From NCBI GenBank assembly GCA_036250195.1, contig JAVHZZ010000060.1, positions 620,001 through 684,000 of the forward strand: a stretch of 64,000 nt of DNA. The letters are read 5' to 3'. Of the stretch, positions 9,890-21,639 are shown piece after piece. Numbering within the stretch: position 1 is the first letter of the stretch; each line of letters starts with the position of its first letter. The stretch comes from Mixophyes australis (lineage: Eukaryota; Chordata; Amphibia; Anura; Limnodynastidae). The notes beneath the pieces are model-generated. The model had not been told where the DNA came from, did not search any database, and saw only the letters and a list, made by a program, of their open reading frames with translations. A program made the translations under genes and the position numbers.

Positions 9890-11163
9890 AGAAGGACAAA
9901 TTAGCACTCCTTATGTTAATTAAAATATAACTTTTAATGATTATTGTTTAATAATGACATCCTCCCGGAAAACAAGGTGAAATATATTAAAATAACTTAC
10001 AAATACACACATACACACGTGTGATAAAAACAAAAACACCAACTGATAGGGATCTATTATATAAGGAAATAGTCTGGTGGATACAAAGAGTATCTTGTAT
10101 AAAACCTTTTTTAGCAAACCATTTACTGGTAAGTGGTGGTTGGTAAGAAGACAAAAATGATTTGAAGAGTAATTGAGAACCGTGTCTCTTATTGTGTTGG
10201 TGTTACAAGCCTTCTAGTCACCACTGTAACAAATGTAGCAGGCAGATAACGGAGTAAGGTACTGGATCTTGGTGAATTTAATAAGGGGAACCCCCTAGCT
10301 CAAAAAGGTCTTAGCTTGTGTGATGCTATTGGTAAGTTTTAAATACAAGGCTTATTCTGGATTATTGACAGTATGAAGCACTACACCATAGCGCATCTAT
10401 ACTGAGGCTGGTGTGCTTCCTGCACTGTGTAATATTGTCAGCAATAATAAAGGCAGATAGCTCATTGCCAGTAATGGCTCTATGTTACCAGAAAAAGTCC
10501 CTGATATAAAACAATTGACAGTCTCTATAGTAGACACTGTTCACAGCAATTATACATTTAGGTGCATCTATGATAAGGCTGGTGCAATTCCTGCAATGTA
10601 TGACCTTGTCAGCTATACCACATGTAATTAGCTCATTACCAGTAACAGCTCTGTGGTACTGAAAGAGTTCCCTGATATGAGTGAGCTTATGTGTAGTCTC
10701 CGTGAAAGACAATAGTCTCAGCAGCTGAGCTAGTTTTATCTGGCTAACAAAAGATCCCCTATTGTAGCTAAAAACCGTTATGTTCAGCCAGTGGGATCAG
10801 ATGTTAGGATTGACATACTGTCCAGCCAATAGTGAATGGGATTACCGTGACATCACACGCTGGGAAGGCCATTCATAGGCTGATAGAGACAGCTGGTCTC
10901 TCCACAGGGGAATCCCTTGTGGGTATCGAATCAGAGGAGGAGAAATAATGATAGACAGATGAGCCAGCCAATGCCTGTCCTTGGAGCATTTTGGATTGAA
11001 ATAAGATCCTGCAGACCAAGGATTAATATGACAGCGATAAGGATGATGTTAAACATGGTAAGTAATCACTTTTTCTACTGAATATCAGTATAGATCATGA
11101 ATAATGATAACAAATAACATGCAGACTGTTTTAAATAACGGGAATGCGATAAGCTGGATCTCT
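9890..11163. mobile_element. Probable Penelope-like element flank, with a duplicated 120-bp module
   Basis: No ORF of note. A module starting GCATCTAT..GAGGCTGG and ending TCCCTGATAT occurs near 10391-10505 and again near 10562-10680, about 170 bp apart. The stretch lies directly outside the inverted arm at 11164, so it may be 5' UTR or flank of the Penelope-like element. Assignment is by position only. Confidence 0.4.
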
Positions 11164-11436
11164 CCTGCTGTTATAATATCAGCAGGAAATAGCTGATAAA
11201 GTGTGCCTTCCATATTGTTAAGTTGTCAAAGTAATATTACTTGGCAGATCAGAAAATCTATATAGGGAAAACCCTTCTAAGTGTGATATAAGAGAAAGAG
11301 GGCATCAAACTGGAGGAATAAAATATGTACATTCTTGATGCACTTGGATTAAATAGCAGATCAAATAGAACAGGTATACATGTGACAACTGGGATTGTAC
11401 TGACAAAAGATAGTACTTGTGACAGTTCATATAGTC
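11164..11436 (+). repeat. Left arm of a 273-bp inverted repeat in a Penelope-like element
   Basis: It is the reverse complement of 12113-12384 with few mismatches. It starts CTGCTGTTATAATATCAGCA and includes an open start MYILDALGLNSRSNRTG in plus orientation, the same peptide that begins the minus-strand endonuclease frame. The two arms are separated by 676 bp. Partial inverted copies are a known feature of Penelope-like insertions. Confidence 0.9.
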
Positions 11437-11589
11437 ACAGACCTGTCTGAAATTTTTTTTTTAAGATATCAAGAATGCTTATAATAAATTCCAGAAATGC
11501 CACCAGGAAGGTTGGAACTGTTGCTGGATTGCCCAAGAGAGAATGATAAAATGTTTCTCCTTTTCATAGGCCATTCTGGCCAGTAATTA

Positions 11590-12384
11590 GGACGATAATC
11601 TTCTGAAGCAGTAACACTTGAGGAATATCACAGAAAGCAGGCATAGCTGTTATTTTCATTGAGGCCGAGAGGTTGTACAGAATTAAGCAGAAATATCCAT
11701 TTGTTTTCTGTCTGCAGGAGTATTCTGTCTTGGTCTCCGCCTCTAATGCCCATTTTTATGCTTTCAATTCCTGTGACAGTGAGCAAACGAAAGTCACCGT
11801 TGTGTGTCAGATGAAAATGTTTGGCAATAGGTGTTATGTTTCTCATTCGTTCCTTATCACGTGTAAAGTTCCGAATGCAGCCAACATGTTCTAAAATGCG
11901 CTGTTTCAGTGGGTGATTGGTCTTCCCCATATACTGTTTATTGCATGGACAGGAGAGTAGGTACACCACTCCCTGAGTATCACACGTTATGAAGTTGTCT
12001 ATCATATGTGTAGAACCATACCTATCTATGACTGTATAGGTTTTTTTCATATAAGGACAAGCTTTACACCTGCCACATTTATGTGAACCTTTGAATTTAT
12101 TTTCAGGTTTCAGACTATATGAACTGTCACAAGTACTATCTTTTGTCAGTACAATCCTAGTTGTCACATGTATACCTGTTCTATTTGATCTGCTATTTAA
12201 TCCAAGTGCATCAAGAATGTACATATTTTATTCCTCCAGTTTGATGCCCTCTTTCTCTTATATCACACTTAGAAGGGTTTTCCCTATATAGATTTTCTGA
12301 TCTGCCAAGTAATATTACTTTGACAACTTAACAATATGGAAGGCACACTTTATCAGCTATTTCCTGCTGATATTATAACAGCAG
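11590..12384 (-). mobile_element. Penelope-like element 3' part with GIY-YIG endonuclease
   Basis: The minus-strand frame (12224-11628, about 198 codons) reads CGRCKACPYM, a Cys cluster, then GVVYLLSCPCNKQYMGKT, LKQRILEHVG and GIRGGDQDRILLQTE. This is the GIY-YIG endonuclease of Penelope-like retroelements, which follows the RT domain. The RT is missing, so the copy is 5'-truncated. The region 12384-12113 is repeated in inverse at 11164-11436. Confidence 0.88.
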
Positions 12385-12397
12385 AGAGATGTTCTTC

Positions 12398-12960
12398 AAT
12401 TCATAAAATTCTTTGGTGTTGGCTGCTAGACTGGCGCTTCTGCCAGGGTGGCCAAACCACTACATTTTGATTTGCCAACTGGGGCGCTACTTCAAATATT
12501 ATTGTGTTGTGGTCCAGTACCAATTTTTTTACCCTCTGTGTGCACCGGCGAGACAACTGCTCCCTGCAAATTAAACCATTTAAATCCACCCAGGTCTTGA
12601 CACCAGATCCATTCACACATCTCATCACGAACTGCCACAGCTGGTTAGCAAATTCCTCATGGTTTATGAGAAGGCTTCTGCCAGATCCTCACATTTCTGC
12701 CAGTAGGTTCCTGGGGTAATAATGTAGCACTTAAAGAGAACTTTCTTTACCACTTCAGAGTCTGCACAGTCATCTGGGGTCAATACACAATAGGCCTCTA
12801 ATGCACGCCCTTGCATTGTAAGGACCAAATAATTGACCCACTCCTTTTTGGACAAAGCATGGAGTTTAGAAATCATTCCAAACACCTGCAAGTGTAAATC
12901 ACTGTCTCCAACACCGTCCTGAAATTCGGTAAAGTGACAGGACCCAAATCATGGTGCAGC
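12398..12960 (-). pseudogene. Gypsy-type gag with SCAN-like domain, frameshifted
   Basis: The minus strand reads LHLQVFGMISKLHALSKKEW, then TMQGRALEAYCVL, ITPGTYWQKCEDLAEAF, and in another frame LICREQLSRRCTQRVKKLVL. This is the capsid-like gag region of Gypsy (Gmr1-type) elements from which vertebrate SCAN domains derive. Frameshifts separate the pieces. The zinc knuckle at 9234-9278 may be the continuation of the same gene after insertions. Confidence 0.65.
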
Positions 12961-14018
12961 AGATGATGACTTTTTACTGTACAATTTTTCTTGCTTTGCA
13001 CAGGATTTCGAGATCTACCTTGGACATTGCGGTGTAGTTAACCATCTTTTGCATTCCCTTGTGTGAAAGGAGCTCTTCACTTGAGTAACTCGGCTCTCCA
13101 AAAAAAAAAACCCCTAGCATTATCAAATTGCTTGTCACCAGTTATAAACTGTGACTGGATGGGCTTACTCTGCTACCCAGTGTTTGGAGAGGGAGATCTT
13201 AAACAGTTTAGTTGGGTTTCCTTCTTACTGTCTGTATCTGGCTGTTACTGACCACTTCTACTGGTGTCACCTGTCAGCAGATATTCACCGACTGTGAATG
13301 CCAACTGCACATGAGTTGTAGGAGAATAGTGTTGCCACCAGCTGTCCCCAGGCTCTTTGAGCTCCAGTATGGTGCCCTGCAGACTGGGACTCCTGGATTC
13401 ATGTGTGAATCTAGGAGGCGCCTCTGCAAGTCTCCTCCAGAAGCCACTGAACTACAGCTGCCAGCGGAGTTTACACACAGAGAGCTCCTGGCTCCTACTT
13501 TATCCAGGGGCTGCTCCTGCAGCCCCCACTGTACCATCAGGGATTGGAGACCCCTCTGACACTCCAGTCATCCTGTACTTACAAATGGGAACTGGAGTGG
13601 AGGAATTAAAGCTCTGGCTGAGCTCCGATCCTCACTGGACCAGCAGTGGGGTGAGAAGCAATTTCTTTTGTTTTATACACATTTGAAATAACATTTTATA
13701 AACACACATATCACTTTATACATTTCTACTCCTGGGCTAACCCTTTCAGCGCCAATATCTACATTTATATATTTATTAAAATACACTTTAAAATACATTG
13801 CACCTTCAGCACATAGCACTGGGGGGTTAACCCAATTGGCACCGCAGCATTGGAAGGGTTAATCTTTACACAGATGGGAAACCAGCCACAGGGTATGGTA
13901 AAATCTACTAACTACATCTTATTAAGATCAGAATTATGCAATCACTCTGCCAGTGTGTTCAAATTTAATATAATCCTACTCTGTTGTACAGTATCTGACA
14001 GTTCGCATTTTCCCAAGA
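12961..14018. other. No recognised gene
   Basis: Both strands have overlapping open frames of 60-115 codons near 13212-13686, with no family similarity I recognise. They lie in GC-richer sequence and may be remains of an LTR or UTR. AATAAA-like and AT-rich sequence follow. Confidence 0.3.
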
Positions 14019-14019
14019 G

Positions 14020-14020
<1 letters not shown>

Positions 14021-14098
<78 letters not shown>
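14021..14098. repeat. (TA)n microsatellite
   Basis: About 39 uninterrupted TA units. Long Tyr-Ile frames across it on both strands are artefacts. Confidence 0.98.
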
Positions 14099-14102
<4 letters not shown>

Positions 14103-15570
14103 TTCCAAGTTCAAATATAATATATATTTTCTATACTTTCCGATGCCTTGTGTTTTATATGATATTATACTTTCTTCACATTCCTTACATTGTACTACCA
14201 CATAATTAATTATACTTTTATTAAAATAACCAATTGTTTAGTAATTTCCATGATGTTCATTATTCATTTTGTATCTCAGAGACAACAAAATTTAATCTGT
14301 AGGAATGAAACATGTTAAATGTTATCTAGATGTAAAATAAATTCCCTGATTAAGTAGATACAGTGTTTCTAGAGTCTTATTCTTTGTCTTAAACTGATTT
14401 GGATATTCCAGTCCTCATGTTCTCTCCAATCTATTAACTGCTACAGCTGCTGTACACGTGTATGCTGGTGCCCTATCATGTATATATATTCTTTAAAAGT
14501 CCCTTTCTGTTGAATATTGTGATGCCAAGACAATACACTGTCATGATAGTGATATGCTGCAGCAGAGGAGCACCTAAATCTGCATTACCACCTAATTGTT
14601 GCATGTTATCATGTTACTCACCTGCTCCTCCTCTCTCTGGAGCCCCGGGGCCTGCTCCATGCACAAGTGTTTCCCGTGGTTCCGTGGTTCATCTCACAGC
14701 TCTGACTAAATTGACATTTTGGCGCAGGGCCAAATTATGCAATCGACTCACCCCGCCCCCTTTTGATCTCCCCGAAGTAGAAGTATGAGTAAGCAGGATG
14801 ATCAATCCGGAGTTGAGTCATGGAGATTGTGGCTTCTGATTGGACCTCCTGCTCACAAGCCACTGCCACAGCCATATGTACACGGAGGAGCCAGAAACGA
14901 AGGTGTCCCGGGAAAAGCGGCTGCATAGAGCAGACCCTGGAGCTGGAAAGGGGCAAAAAGGTAATATGTAACAATTATTTGATAATGCAACTTTAATCTC
15001 AATTATGTCAAGGCTTTTTAGGTGGTTTCACTATACCCAATGTATTGTTTTTAGTGACAAAGCCCTGTATAAAATAAAATCCTTTCAGAAGCATAATTAA
15101 AGGGGTTTCCAACCATCACATGTATTTAATGGCTTGTATAGGCTTTACTCCAAGTTTTAGTAAATACACACCTTTTACGTCCTGGTTTCCCTCTGTATGT
15201 TTAACGCGTGTGGTGATACCACGGGGCAGAGCTGTGTGTTTGTGTTGCTCTGCTCTGCTTTCTGTATAATTGTACCCAGTGAGCAGCTTTATGTTGTATC
15301 CTGGGGCAAGAAAACAATCCACTCTCCCTGATGTTATAAATACATGGCTAAAATCACGGAAGGAGGCTACTAAGAAAATAAATGCTTGTAGTATCATTTT
15401 CAGGATGGTGTGTACAAGATAAAATAAAGCAATCTGAAGGTGGAACAAACAAGCAAAACATCGCACAGCTGGTATTTCAGTACATAGACATCAAACTAGG
15501 TGGAGCTTGATCTGCTCTAGTGGGGAATGCAAAATATCTTTACCATCGTTGTATAAAGGAAATGTATATA
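14099..15570. other. No recognised gene
   Basis: Unique-looking sequence. Short open frames at 14462-14788 (plus) and 15116-15466 (minus) resemble nothing I know and lack good splice context. A GC-richer patch near 14630-14960 is the only compositional change. Confidence 0.3.
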
Positions 15571-15572
15571 TT

Positions 15573-16126
15573 GGGGCTCATTTAGAGTTAGACGTACGTC
15601 ATTGTTTTCATAAGATGTGTATTTTCATACTGCAATGATTCCAAAATCCAGAAAGTATATGTCCATATATAGAGTTATTTATATCGCTGACATCCGTCCG
15701 CCTTTGTCTGGAAAAGCAGAATAAGGATGTGCAGGGACTAGCATGCATGGGCTGAGCACAGTATGGGTGAGTTCATGTAATTGTAACATAACATCTGCAA
15801 ATACCCCTTTTAGGGCTCTAACCTCATACAGGTATTAGATTTTTGGTGCAGGTATATGATGATGACTATCAGCCCTATTTAGCTGTTTCTAATTTGCTGA
15901 TTGAGTATTGCGTAATTGATATTTCCATTTTTAATTACATTTTATATCTGCACCCCACTGTATCGGGGGGGGGGGGGGAGGGGCAGACCTACATTGGTCA
16001 CAAAGAAACTGTTTTTGAGCTGCAGGCGTCTTGAGACTCAACATCAATGAGTAATTCCACTTTTTTGTGTACATTATTTCCAACGTACGTTTGGTGCGCA
16101 AATGCGTCCAACTCTGAATAAGCCCC
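15573..16126. mobile_element. MITE with GGGGCT termini and ATT target duplication
   Basis: The left end GGGGCTCATTTAGAGTTAGA and the right end (reverse complement GGGGCTTATTCAGAGTTGGA) are inverted. Both are flanked by ATT, a 3-bp target duplication as in PIF/Harbinger-type elements. The inside has no transposase and contains a 16-base G run broken by one A near 15966-15983. Confidence 0.75.
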
Positions 16127-16663
16127 ATTATGTCTTTATTGTACTAGTTATGATTTTGTTGTATATGTTGTTATGTGTACACTGTGCATTTGGTTATTTT
16201 ACCATTTCCATGCAATACATTTTCTAATGAAAGAATGGTGTCTGTGTTTTTCTTCTTACTGTAGCAATAACTAGATATTTATGTGGATAAGAAATTCCCT
16301 TGCTATGGGCATATTTCAAAAGAGCTTTATTCACTACACAGAGAGAGAGGGATGCAACACTTTTTATTGTAGCTATTTGTTTGACTGTACAAGTCAGCTT
16401 CTCTTAGGCAAAATAGATGTACACTGGGACCAGTACCTGTGCAATACCTGTCATTAATACCAATTGCAAAATCAGGACAATTTAATCCAATTGCCAATCC
16501 ACTCAAACCATGCACAGTTTGCCAAGAGTTCCCCCCGATCAGCCCAAACACCTTTCTTAGTAGGTTCAGCCAATTTGACCAACACAAATTGTGACTGTTC
16601 AAGGAAAGGTAGGTGAGGTCTAAGGTTAAGGCAGCTCAGGGGTTATGGCTGCCCTCCCACCTC

Positions 16664-17045
16664 CTCCAGGTAAATCTTGGTCCTGCTCAGAATGTGGGAA
16701 ATGTTTTCCTAAAATATTACTTCTTAAGTATCAGAGAAGTCATACCGTGAAGAAACCATATTACAGAATGTTGGAAATATTTAGCACATAATTCACTTCT
16801 TGTTGCGCACCATACAGGAGAAAGACCATGTCATACAGGAGAGATATTCTTGCTCTGAATGTGGTAAATGTTTTACACATATTCCAAATTGTTAAATATC
16901 AGAGAAATCACTTAGGGAACAGCCAAATTCATGTGCTGATGTGGGAAAGGGTTTCAAAGTAATTCAGAAAGGTATTGTATGTCAGAGAAGTAATGAAGGG
17001 GAGAAACGTTATTTTATGCCCTGAATATGGGCATGTTTTACAAGT
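16664..17045 (+). pseudogene. Decayed C2H2 zinc-finger array
   Basis: The first finger is clear: [20 protein letters not shown] then RSH. Following fingers survive only as frameshifted pieces such as the TGTTCTGAATGTGG-like and CAGAGAAATCA-like motifs, with stops between. It looks like an old copy of the finger exon of the 31-kb gene family. Non-functional. Confidence 0.75.
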
Positions 17046-17189
17046 TCTTGCTGTCTGGATGTCCCATGTGGCTATAAATGAGGTTGGGATTTCCTGCAAT
17101 GGGTTGGCAGTGGTCTTCTCCTGGGCCTGCTGTGGTGTTGGTAGGAGCAAGAAAGGGAACATGCTGGCAGTTTATTGATGGCCAATGTA

Positions 17190-17795
17190 TGTGGCCCCAT
17201 GCAGACTCAGACATGAATGTTCAGCTGTGGTGGAGGGCAGCCGCTTGCTAAGTGTTTTCAACATCGGAAGACAGTTCAGGCATGGGAAACCTGCTTGAAA
17301 AAGACATAAATTAAATATAGATACAAAGCATCCCTGACTAAGGAGACATCCAGACAGGGAGGCAGCATTATTATTGAAGAATGGGTTTAAGAATGTTTTT
17401 AGAGTTCCTTATAGGGAGTCCAAAGAGTTGAAACTGTACGGATATTTGATGTCAGCCATGCATTATGCACTGTAAATGGTCCCTAAAACAAAGCCCAGAA
17501 TATTCAGCCTGATTCATCATTTGTCAATTCCAAAGAAAGATTCGGTGACTAATGGGATCAGTAAGGAGACATGTTCTGCATCATACACCTCGCTTGATGC
17601 GGCCATTCTGTGAGAGGTATCTTACTGAAGCTTTCACCTCCTTAAAAGAGTAGGTGCTAAGGGGGGAAATGGGAATCAAGTCAGTTATCCACTATCTGGA
17701 CATTTTTCTTTTCATGTGACGAGACCAGCGTCTTATGAAAACCTATAATGAATGGGGATAGTATTGGGACAGTCATGCTCCTCAGATTTTGATGA
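17190..17795 (+). pseudogene. Eroded YR-retrotransposon RT N-terminal region
   Basis: Broken frames give LKNGFKNVFRVPYRESKEL, KPRIFSLIHHLSIPKKDSV, CSASYTSLDAAIL and GAKGGNGNQVSYPLSGHFSF. These match the order of the RT N-terminal region in frog DIRS/Ngaro-type elements (regions before and including the first RT motifs). Several stops and small deletions are present. The recombinase of the same relic lies at 19555-19835. Confidence 0.65.
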
Positions 17796-19075
17796 TCAGT
17801 GTCAGGACACCAGGGCATTAGAGTCAAGGCCCACAGAGTAGCCCTGGTACCTTGGTGTTCTTTGGATCACGCAGACAAAGAGGAGTGGTAGCTATAATAG
17901 TACCTTTATTACAGAAGGTGCAAACACAACTGTAACACAATAACTATATTAAATCGCCAACATCTAAAAACCTCCCCAACACATCCCCAGATAAAGATAT
18001 GAGGAACCGTTACATATGTTTAAACAGTATTTCTTTGGCCGGGCTAAGTTGTAAAAAAGTCTCTGGTCCTGATGCTTTTGTCACAATAGCTCAGTACTCA
18101 GGTCTTCCAGATTCCTCCGATTTCTACACTTCTAGGCTTGCTGGTCCTGGCCTCCCGGCCTTATGTTCACTACCGAGATGTTAGCAGCCTGGACCCCTGT
18201 CACCCTACTCCTGTAGGCACACCAGGGGGTAAATGTATCAAGCTGAGAGTTTTCCGGCGGGTTTGAAAAACCAATCAGATTCTAGCTATCATTTATTTAG
18301 TGCATTCTACAAAATGAAAGCTAGAATCTGATTGGTTGCAATAGGCAACATCTCCACTTTTCAAACCCGCCGGAAAACTCTCAGCTTGATACATTTACCC
18401 CCAGATGTGCAGACTCACAAGCAGCTCCCATTGGGGCAGAGTTATACTGTTGCACGATGTTCAGCCAGAGATGTGCCTAGATGTAAAATTGTAATCAGGA
18501 CACACGTTGGAGCTGGTAGGAGACAGATCTTCAATACCAAGCTCAGGATATCCAATAAACAACCCTTGGTCTCCTTGCAGGCTCTTTTTAAACAGTTCAG
18601 AATACCCACAGGTGAAATCCCGTCCTGTAAGGTTATCCCAAGTCCATACAGAATGCCATTGGCTCCCAAATCAGGGGTTGGATATGGGAGTGGAGAGAAG
18701 TCATCCCCACATGGGTTTCCCCCCAGCTGGTCTAGTGCATAGTAGTCTGACACAGTCCTAGAGAGAACAATAGAGTAGCAAACTGGTTACTTCAGGGCTT
18801 AATCCCAGATGATGAATAGCAACTTCCTGTTTCAATCCCTTCTATACATTTATGTTGTGAAAGGGGCTCCAGCTTCTCCAGACTTCCTGTCCTCAATAAG
18901 GGAGGGGGTAACTGGCCAGGATATAGTCCAGCAGACAATTTGTAGTCCAAAAGAGGCACATGGAGCCCACCTGGATATATATTTATGAACCTGTAGTTTT
19001 AGTCCATTGACTCTTCAATCAGAACCATATTATGAAATCCATATACTTCAACCAAATGAATCCACAGAGTCTTTA
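17796..19075. mobile_element. Unresolved insertion, LTR-like, between RT and YR relics
   Basis: A TGTCAGGACACCAGGGC start is followed by CCTTTATTACAGAAGG and long non-coding sequence, with a MITE at 18225-18402. A frame at 18332-18742 crosses the MITE and is not convincing. The position between two halves of a YR relic shows it is inserted sequence. The element type is not certain. Confidence 0.35.
18225..18402. mobile_element. 178-bp MITE, nearly pure hairpin
   Basis: Its ends are perfect inverted repeats of about 45 bp (GGGGGTAAATGTATCAAGCT...). The inner parts AATCAGATTCTAGCT and AGCTAGAATCTGATT pair too, leaving a loop of only about 35 bp. The high match between arms implies a young insertion or a structure under conversion. 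Confidence 0.9.
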
Positions 19076-19078
19076 TTA

Positions 19079-19515
19079 TTATTATTATTATCATTTATTT
19101 GTAAGGCGCCACATGGTTTCCACAGCGCCGTACACAGTACAAACAGTAGACCATACAGGGCAAAACAGTACAGAACATTAAACATAAAATACCAATACTT
19201 CGTAAACTCCGGGCAGGCAAATACAGTAGAGACGGAGTGGAAGAACAGGTATGGAGACAGGAGGAAAGAGGGCCCTGCTCATACGAGCTTACATCCTAAG
19301 GGAGGGTGGACAGAATCAGGCACAGAAGGGAGCCAGTGAGGCAAAGGGGAGAACCGAAGAGATGAGAGGTTAAGTGGATGGTTGGTAGGCCTTAAGAAAC
19401 AGGTGAGTTTTAAGTGCCTGTTTGAAGGAGCACAGGTTGGGTGAGAGACGGATGGAGCGAGGGAGGTCGTTCCAGTGAAGGGGGGCAGCGCAGGAGAAGT
19501 CTTGGATTCTAGAGT
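19079..19515 (-). mobile_element. Rex1/CR1-like LINE 3' end
   Basis: The minus strand reads SCAAPLHWNDLPRSIRLSPN then LCSFKQALKTHLF, the conserved RT C-terminal tail of Rex1-type LINEs. Its 3' end has the GGCGCCTTACAAATAAATG motif and an (ATA)n/(AAT)n tail (19076-19093), which ends the element. It is inserted in the YR-relic region. Confidence 0.8.
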
Positions 19516-19554
19516 GGGAATTATATGTGCCAAATGGGGATAACAATATATCCA

Positions 19555-19840
19555 AATACTAGTGACCAGATACATACCTTTGTATGGGGGGATTGTAACT
19601 GTAATCCTATCTCGGCACAATCAGCTTTTCTGTATCACTTTCAGTTTATATCTATTGTCAGACAGTGCATGGGGAAGCTGGGGGGGTCAGTGGCAGAATA
19701 TGGGTTACACTCCTTCCTGATTGGGACAGTAATGGAGGCTGTCAGCTGGGGCTGAAGTGACAAGATGATTATGTATATAGGGAAATGGGAATCAAGTGGT
19801 TTCAGATCTTATGTAAAGCTCCAGTTTCTACTATAAAGAT
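19555..19840 (+). pseudogene. Tyrosine recombinase C-terminus of an eroded YR element
   Basis: It reads PISAQSAFLYHFQFISIVRQ, GSVAEYGLHSFLIGTVMEA, a stop, then IGKWESSGFRSYVKL. The HSF-L-IG has lost the catalytic Arg (Leu instead). The GKW Trp and the Tyr are still visible. It pairs with the RT relic at 17190-17795. Confidence 0.75.
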
Positions 19841-21015
19841 TTAAGAAAAGGAGGTAGGAGATGTATTTCCAATTTGGAAAATCTCTCCACCTCTACCCCA
19901 GTCCCTCTCCCTTCTCCCCCTCATCATAAAAAATTAAAAAATAAAACAGCAGTTTTATTTCTATTTGTTATATATATCCAACCTTACATGGTCTATCTTT
20001 GGTACGGGAAAAGTCCTCACTTGTACACTCACCACGTAGGCCGTTAATTCCCAACTACCAATTGGAATGTGACATAGAATATAATCTATATTTCTATAGT
20101 CATTTGTATTTTTGCTTTGTTTTGTTTTATTTTATTTTTTGTTTCCTCTCCGATTTTTAGATTGTGTAACCTTGGGTCTTATTTAATGTCAACAACATGT
20201 ACGGTTGTGCTGTATATTGATATCTATCTGCTGTTACAAATAAAAAGTTAAAAGAAAAGGAGGTAGAAGGGGGATGAGATGTTGGGGTAGAAGGTGTGAG
20301 AGACAGAAAACACTAAGATAATGTGGTGAAGGTACGAGGACATGGTGGAGTATACAGAGAGTACCCCAGGAAGAAGAGGAGAGTGGACAAGGGAATAGTC
20401 AAGGAAAATAAGATGGTAAAGTGGTGGATACCTAGTAGTATAGCTCGGAGTATGGTAGGCTCAACTAAAGGAATGTGTAATTTAATCAATTAAGAAAGAT
20501 CTAACTAAGTATTCATAATGCACAAGACGAAAGACAGAAAAAGAGTTAAAAAATTATATGTATGTAAATTAAATGATCCTTTAATGAGAATTAATGACAC
20601 AGTGCAGCAGGTGGGAAATAATATCACACAAAGAGCGTTATAGAGGCCGGATACCCTGTACCTGTTCTACTAACAACTACCACAACTACCACTGGTAGTT
20701 CTCCTGAACATGATCAATAAATAAATGATGATGATGATCCAGCTGGAAGCAGGAAGACACAGAAGAGGAATGAAAGGCCAGGTAATGCCTTAATTTATGG
20801 TGAGTCATAATTATAGGTTACACTGATAATATTTCTCTAAATGATTAATTAGAGAATCCAATACACAATACATAATGTGATAAAAAGTAGCACTTAACTT
20901 AATACATTAATAACAGCAACTCTGCAGACATGTTGCCCTGTTGGAATCGCTCATACAGAGCAGACTGGCGCAATATTCACGCATGTGGGAATCAAGGAAG
21001 AAAAAATGACTGGTT
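19841..21015. other. No recognised gene
   Basis: AT-rich sequence with purine-rich tracts (20225-20420) and a short AATAAATGATGATGATGATCC at 20717-20740, which resembles a LINE tail. No supported coding region. Confidence 0.35.
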
Positions 21016-21018
21016 TTA

Positions 21019-21064
21019 TATATATATATATACATAAATATACATAAATATTTAGATAGATAAA

Positions 21065-21114
<50 letters not shown>
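21019..21114. repeat. AT-rich microsatellite flanking a Helitron
   Basis: Runs of TATA, ATACATAAAT and TGTGTG, then about 20 TA units immediately before the Helitron end at 21115. Confidence 0.95.
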
Positions 21115-21116
<2 letters not shown>

Positions 21117-21439
21117 AGTTAACCCGTTCATGATACTCATGCATTCTAGTCAAATCAAGCTACTTAAGGTCTTAAAAAGGTTCTTGTCATGCATTTGGAC
21201 CTAGCCCAGGCCTCCTCAGGGGAAGAGCGTTAGTTCCCGACGCAAGCGGCCTTTTTAATGTGTGTTCATGAGGTAAAATTACCTCACGAAAATAAGTTTG
21301 AGCCCTACCAAATTTCAGCCCTTTTTGAATTTTTTTTCCCACACACACTAAGAATTTAGTAGGTCAGTGTATAACTCTGCCCAGAAGGTGGCGCTGCAAC
21401 TTGTTGTTTTTTTTCCACACACAGACGCCACTAAGCATT

Positions 21440-21450
<11 letters not shown>
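21115..21450 (-). mobile_element. Non-autonomous Helitron (short copy)
   Basis: It is the reverse complement of parts of 51400-51981, with about 245 bp missing from the middle. Its 3' end (left side here) has a short hairpin (TTCATGATACTCATGCA) followed by CGGGTTAACTTG in the element's orientation. Its 5' end reads GCTTAGTGGCGTCTG. It is bordered on both sides by (AT)n. No Rep/helicase coding. Confidence 0.7.
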
Positions 21451-21486
<36 letters not shown>

Positions 21487-21639
21487 ACTACATGATGATA
21501 TTCACATTTCAATATCGATCAATCCAATCTGTAGGGAACATTTACTTACATTTATTGTATGATTCTCACTAACACCAGAGGAATAATATATTGCAATAAA
21601 TTGGAGATATGAGAGAAGAGACAGAGATTGTCCTGTCTA

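Noticed and set aside
13212..13686. Overlapping plus frames of 109-115 codons and a minus frame of 87
   Set aside because: Three overlapping frames in one GC-richer block, with no family likeness and no splice sites, look like chance.
13965..14209. Open frames on both strands with long Tyr-Ile runs
   Set aside because: They only translate the (TA)n microsatellite at 14021-14098. The same holds for frames at 20907-21140 and 51892-52116.
18332..18742. 136-codon plus-strand frame
   Set aside because: It starts within a MITE and continues into unrelated non-coding sequence.
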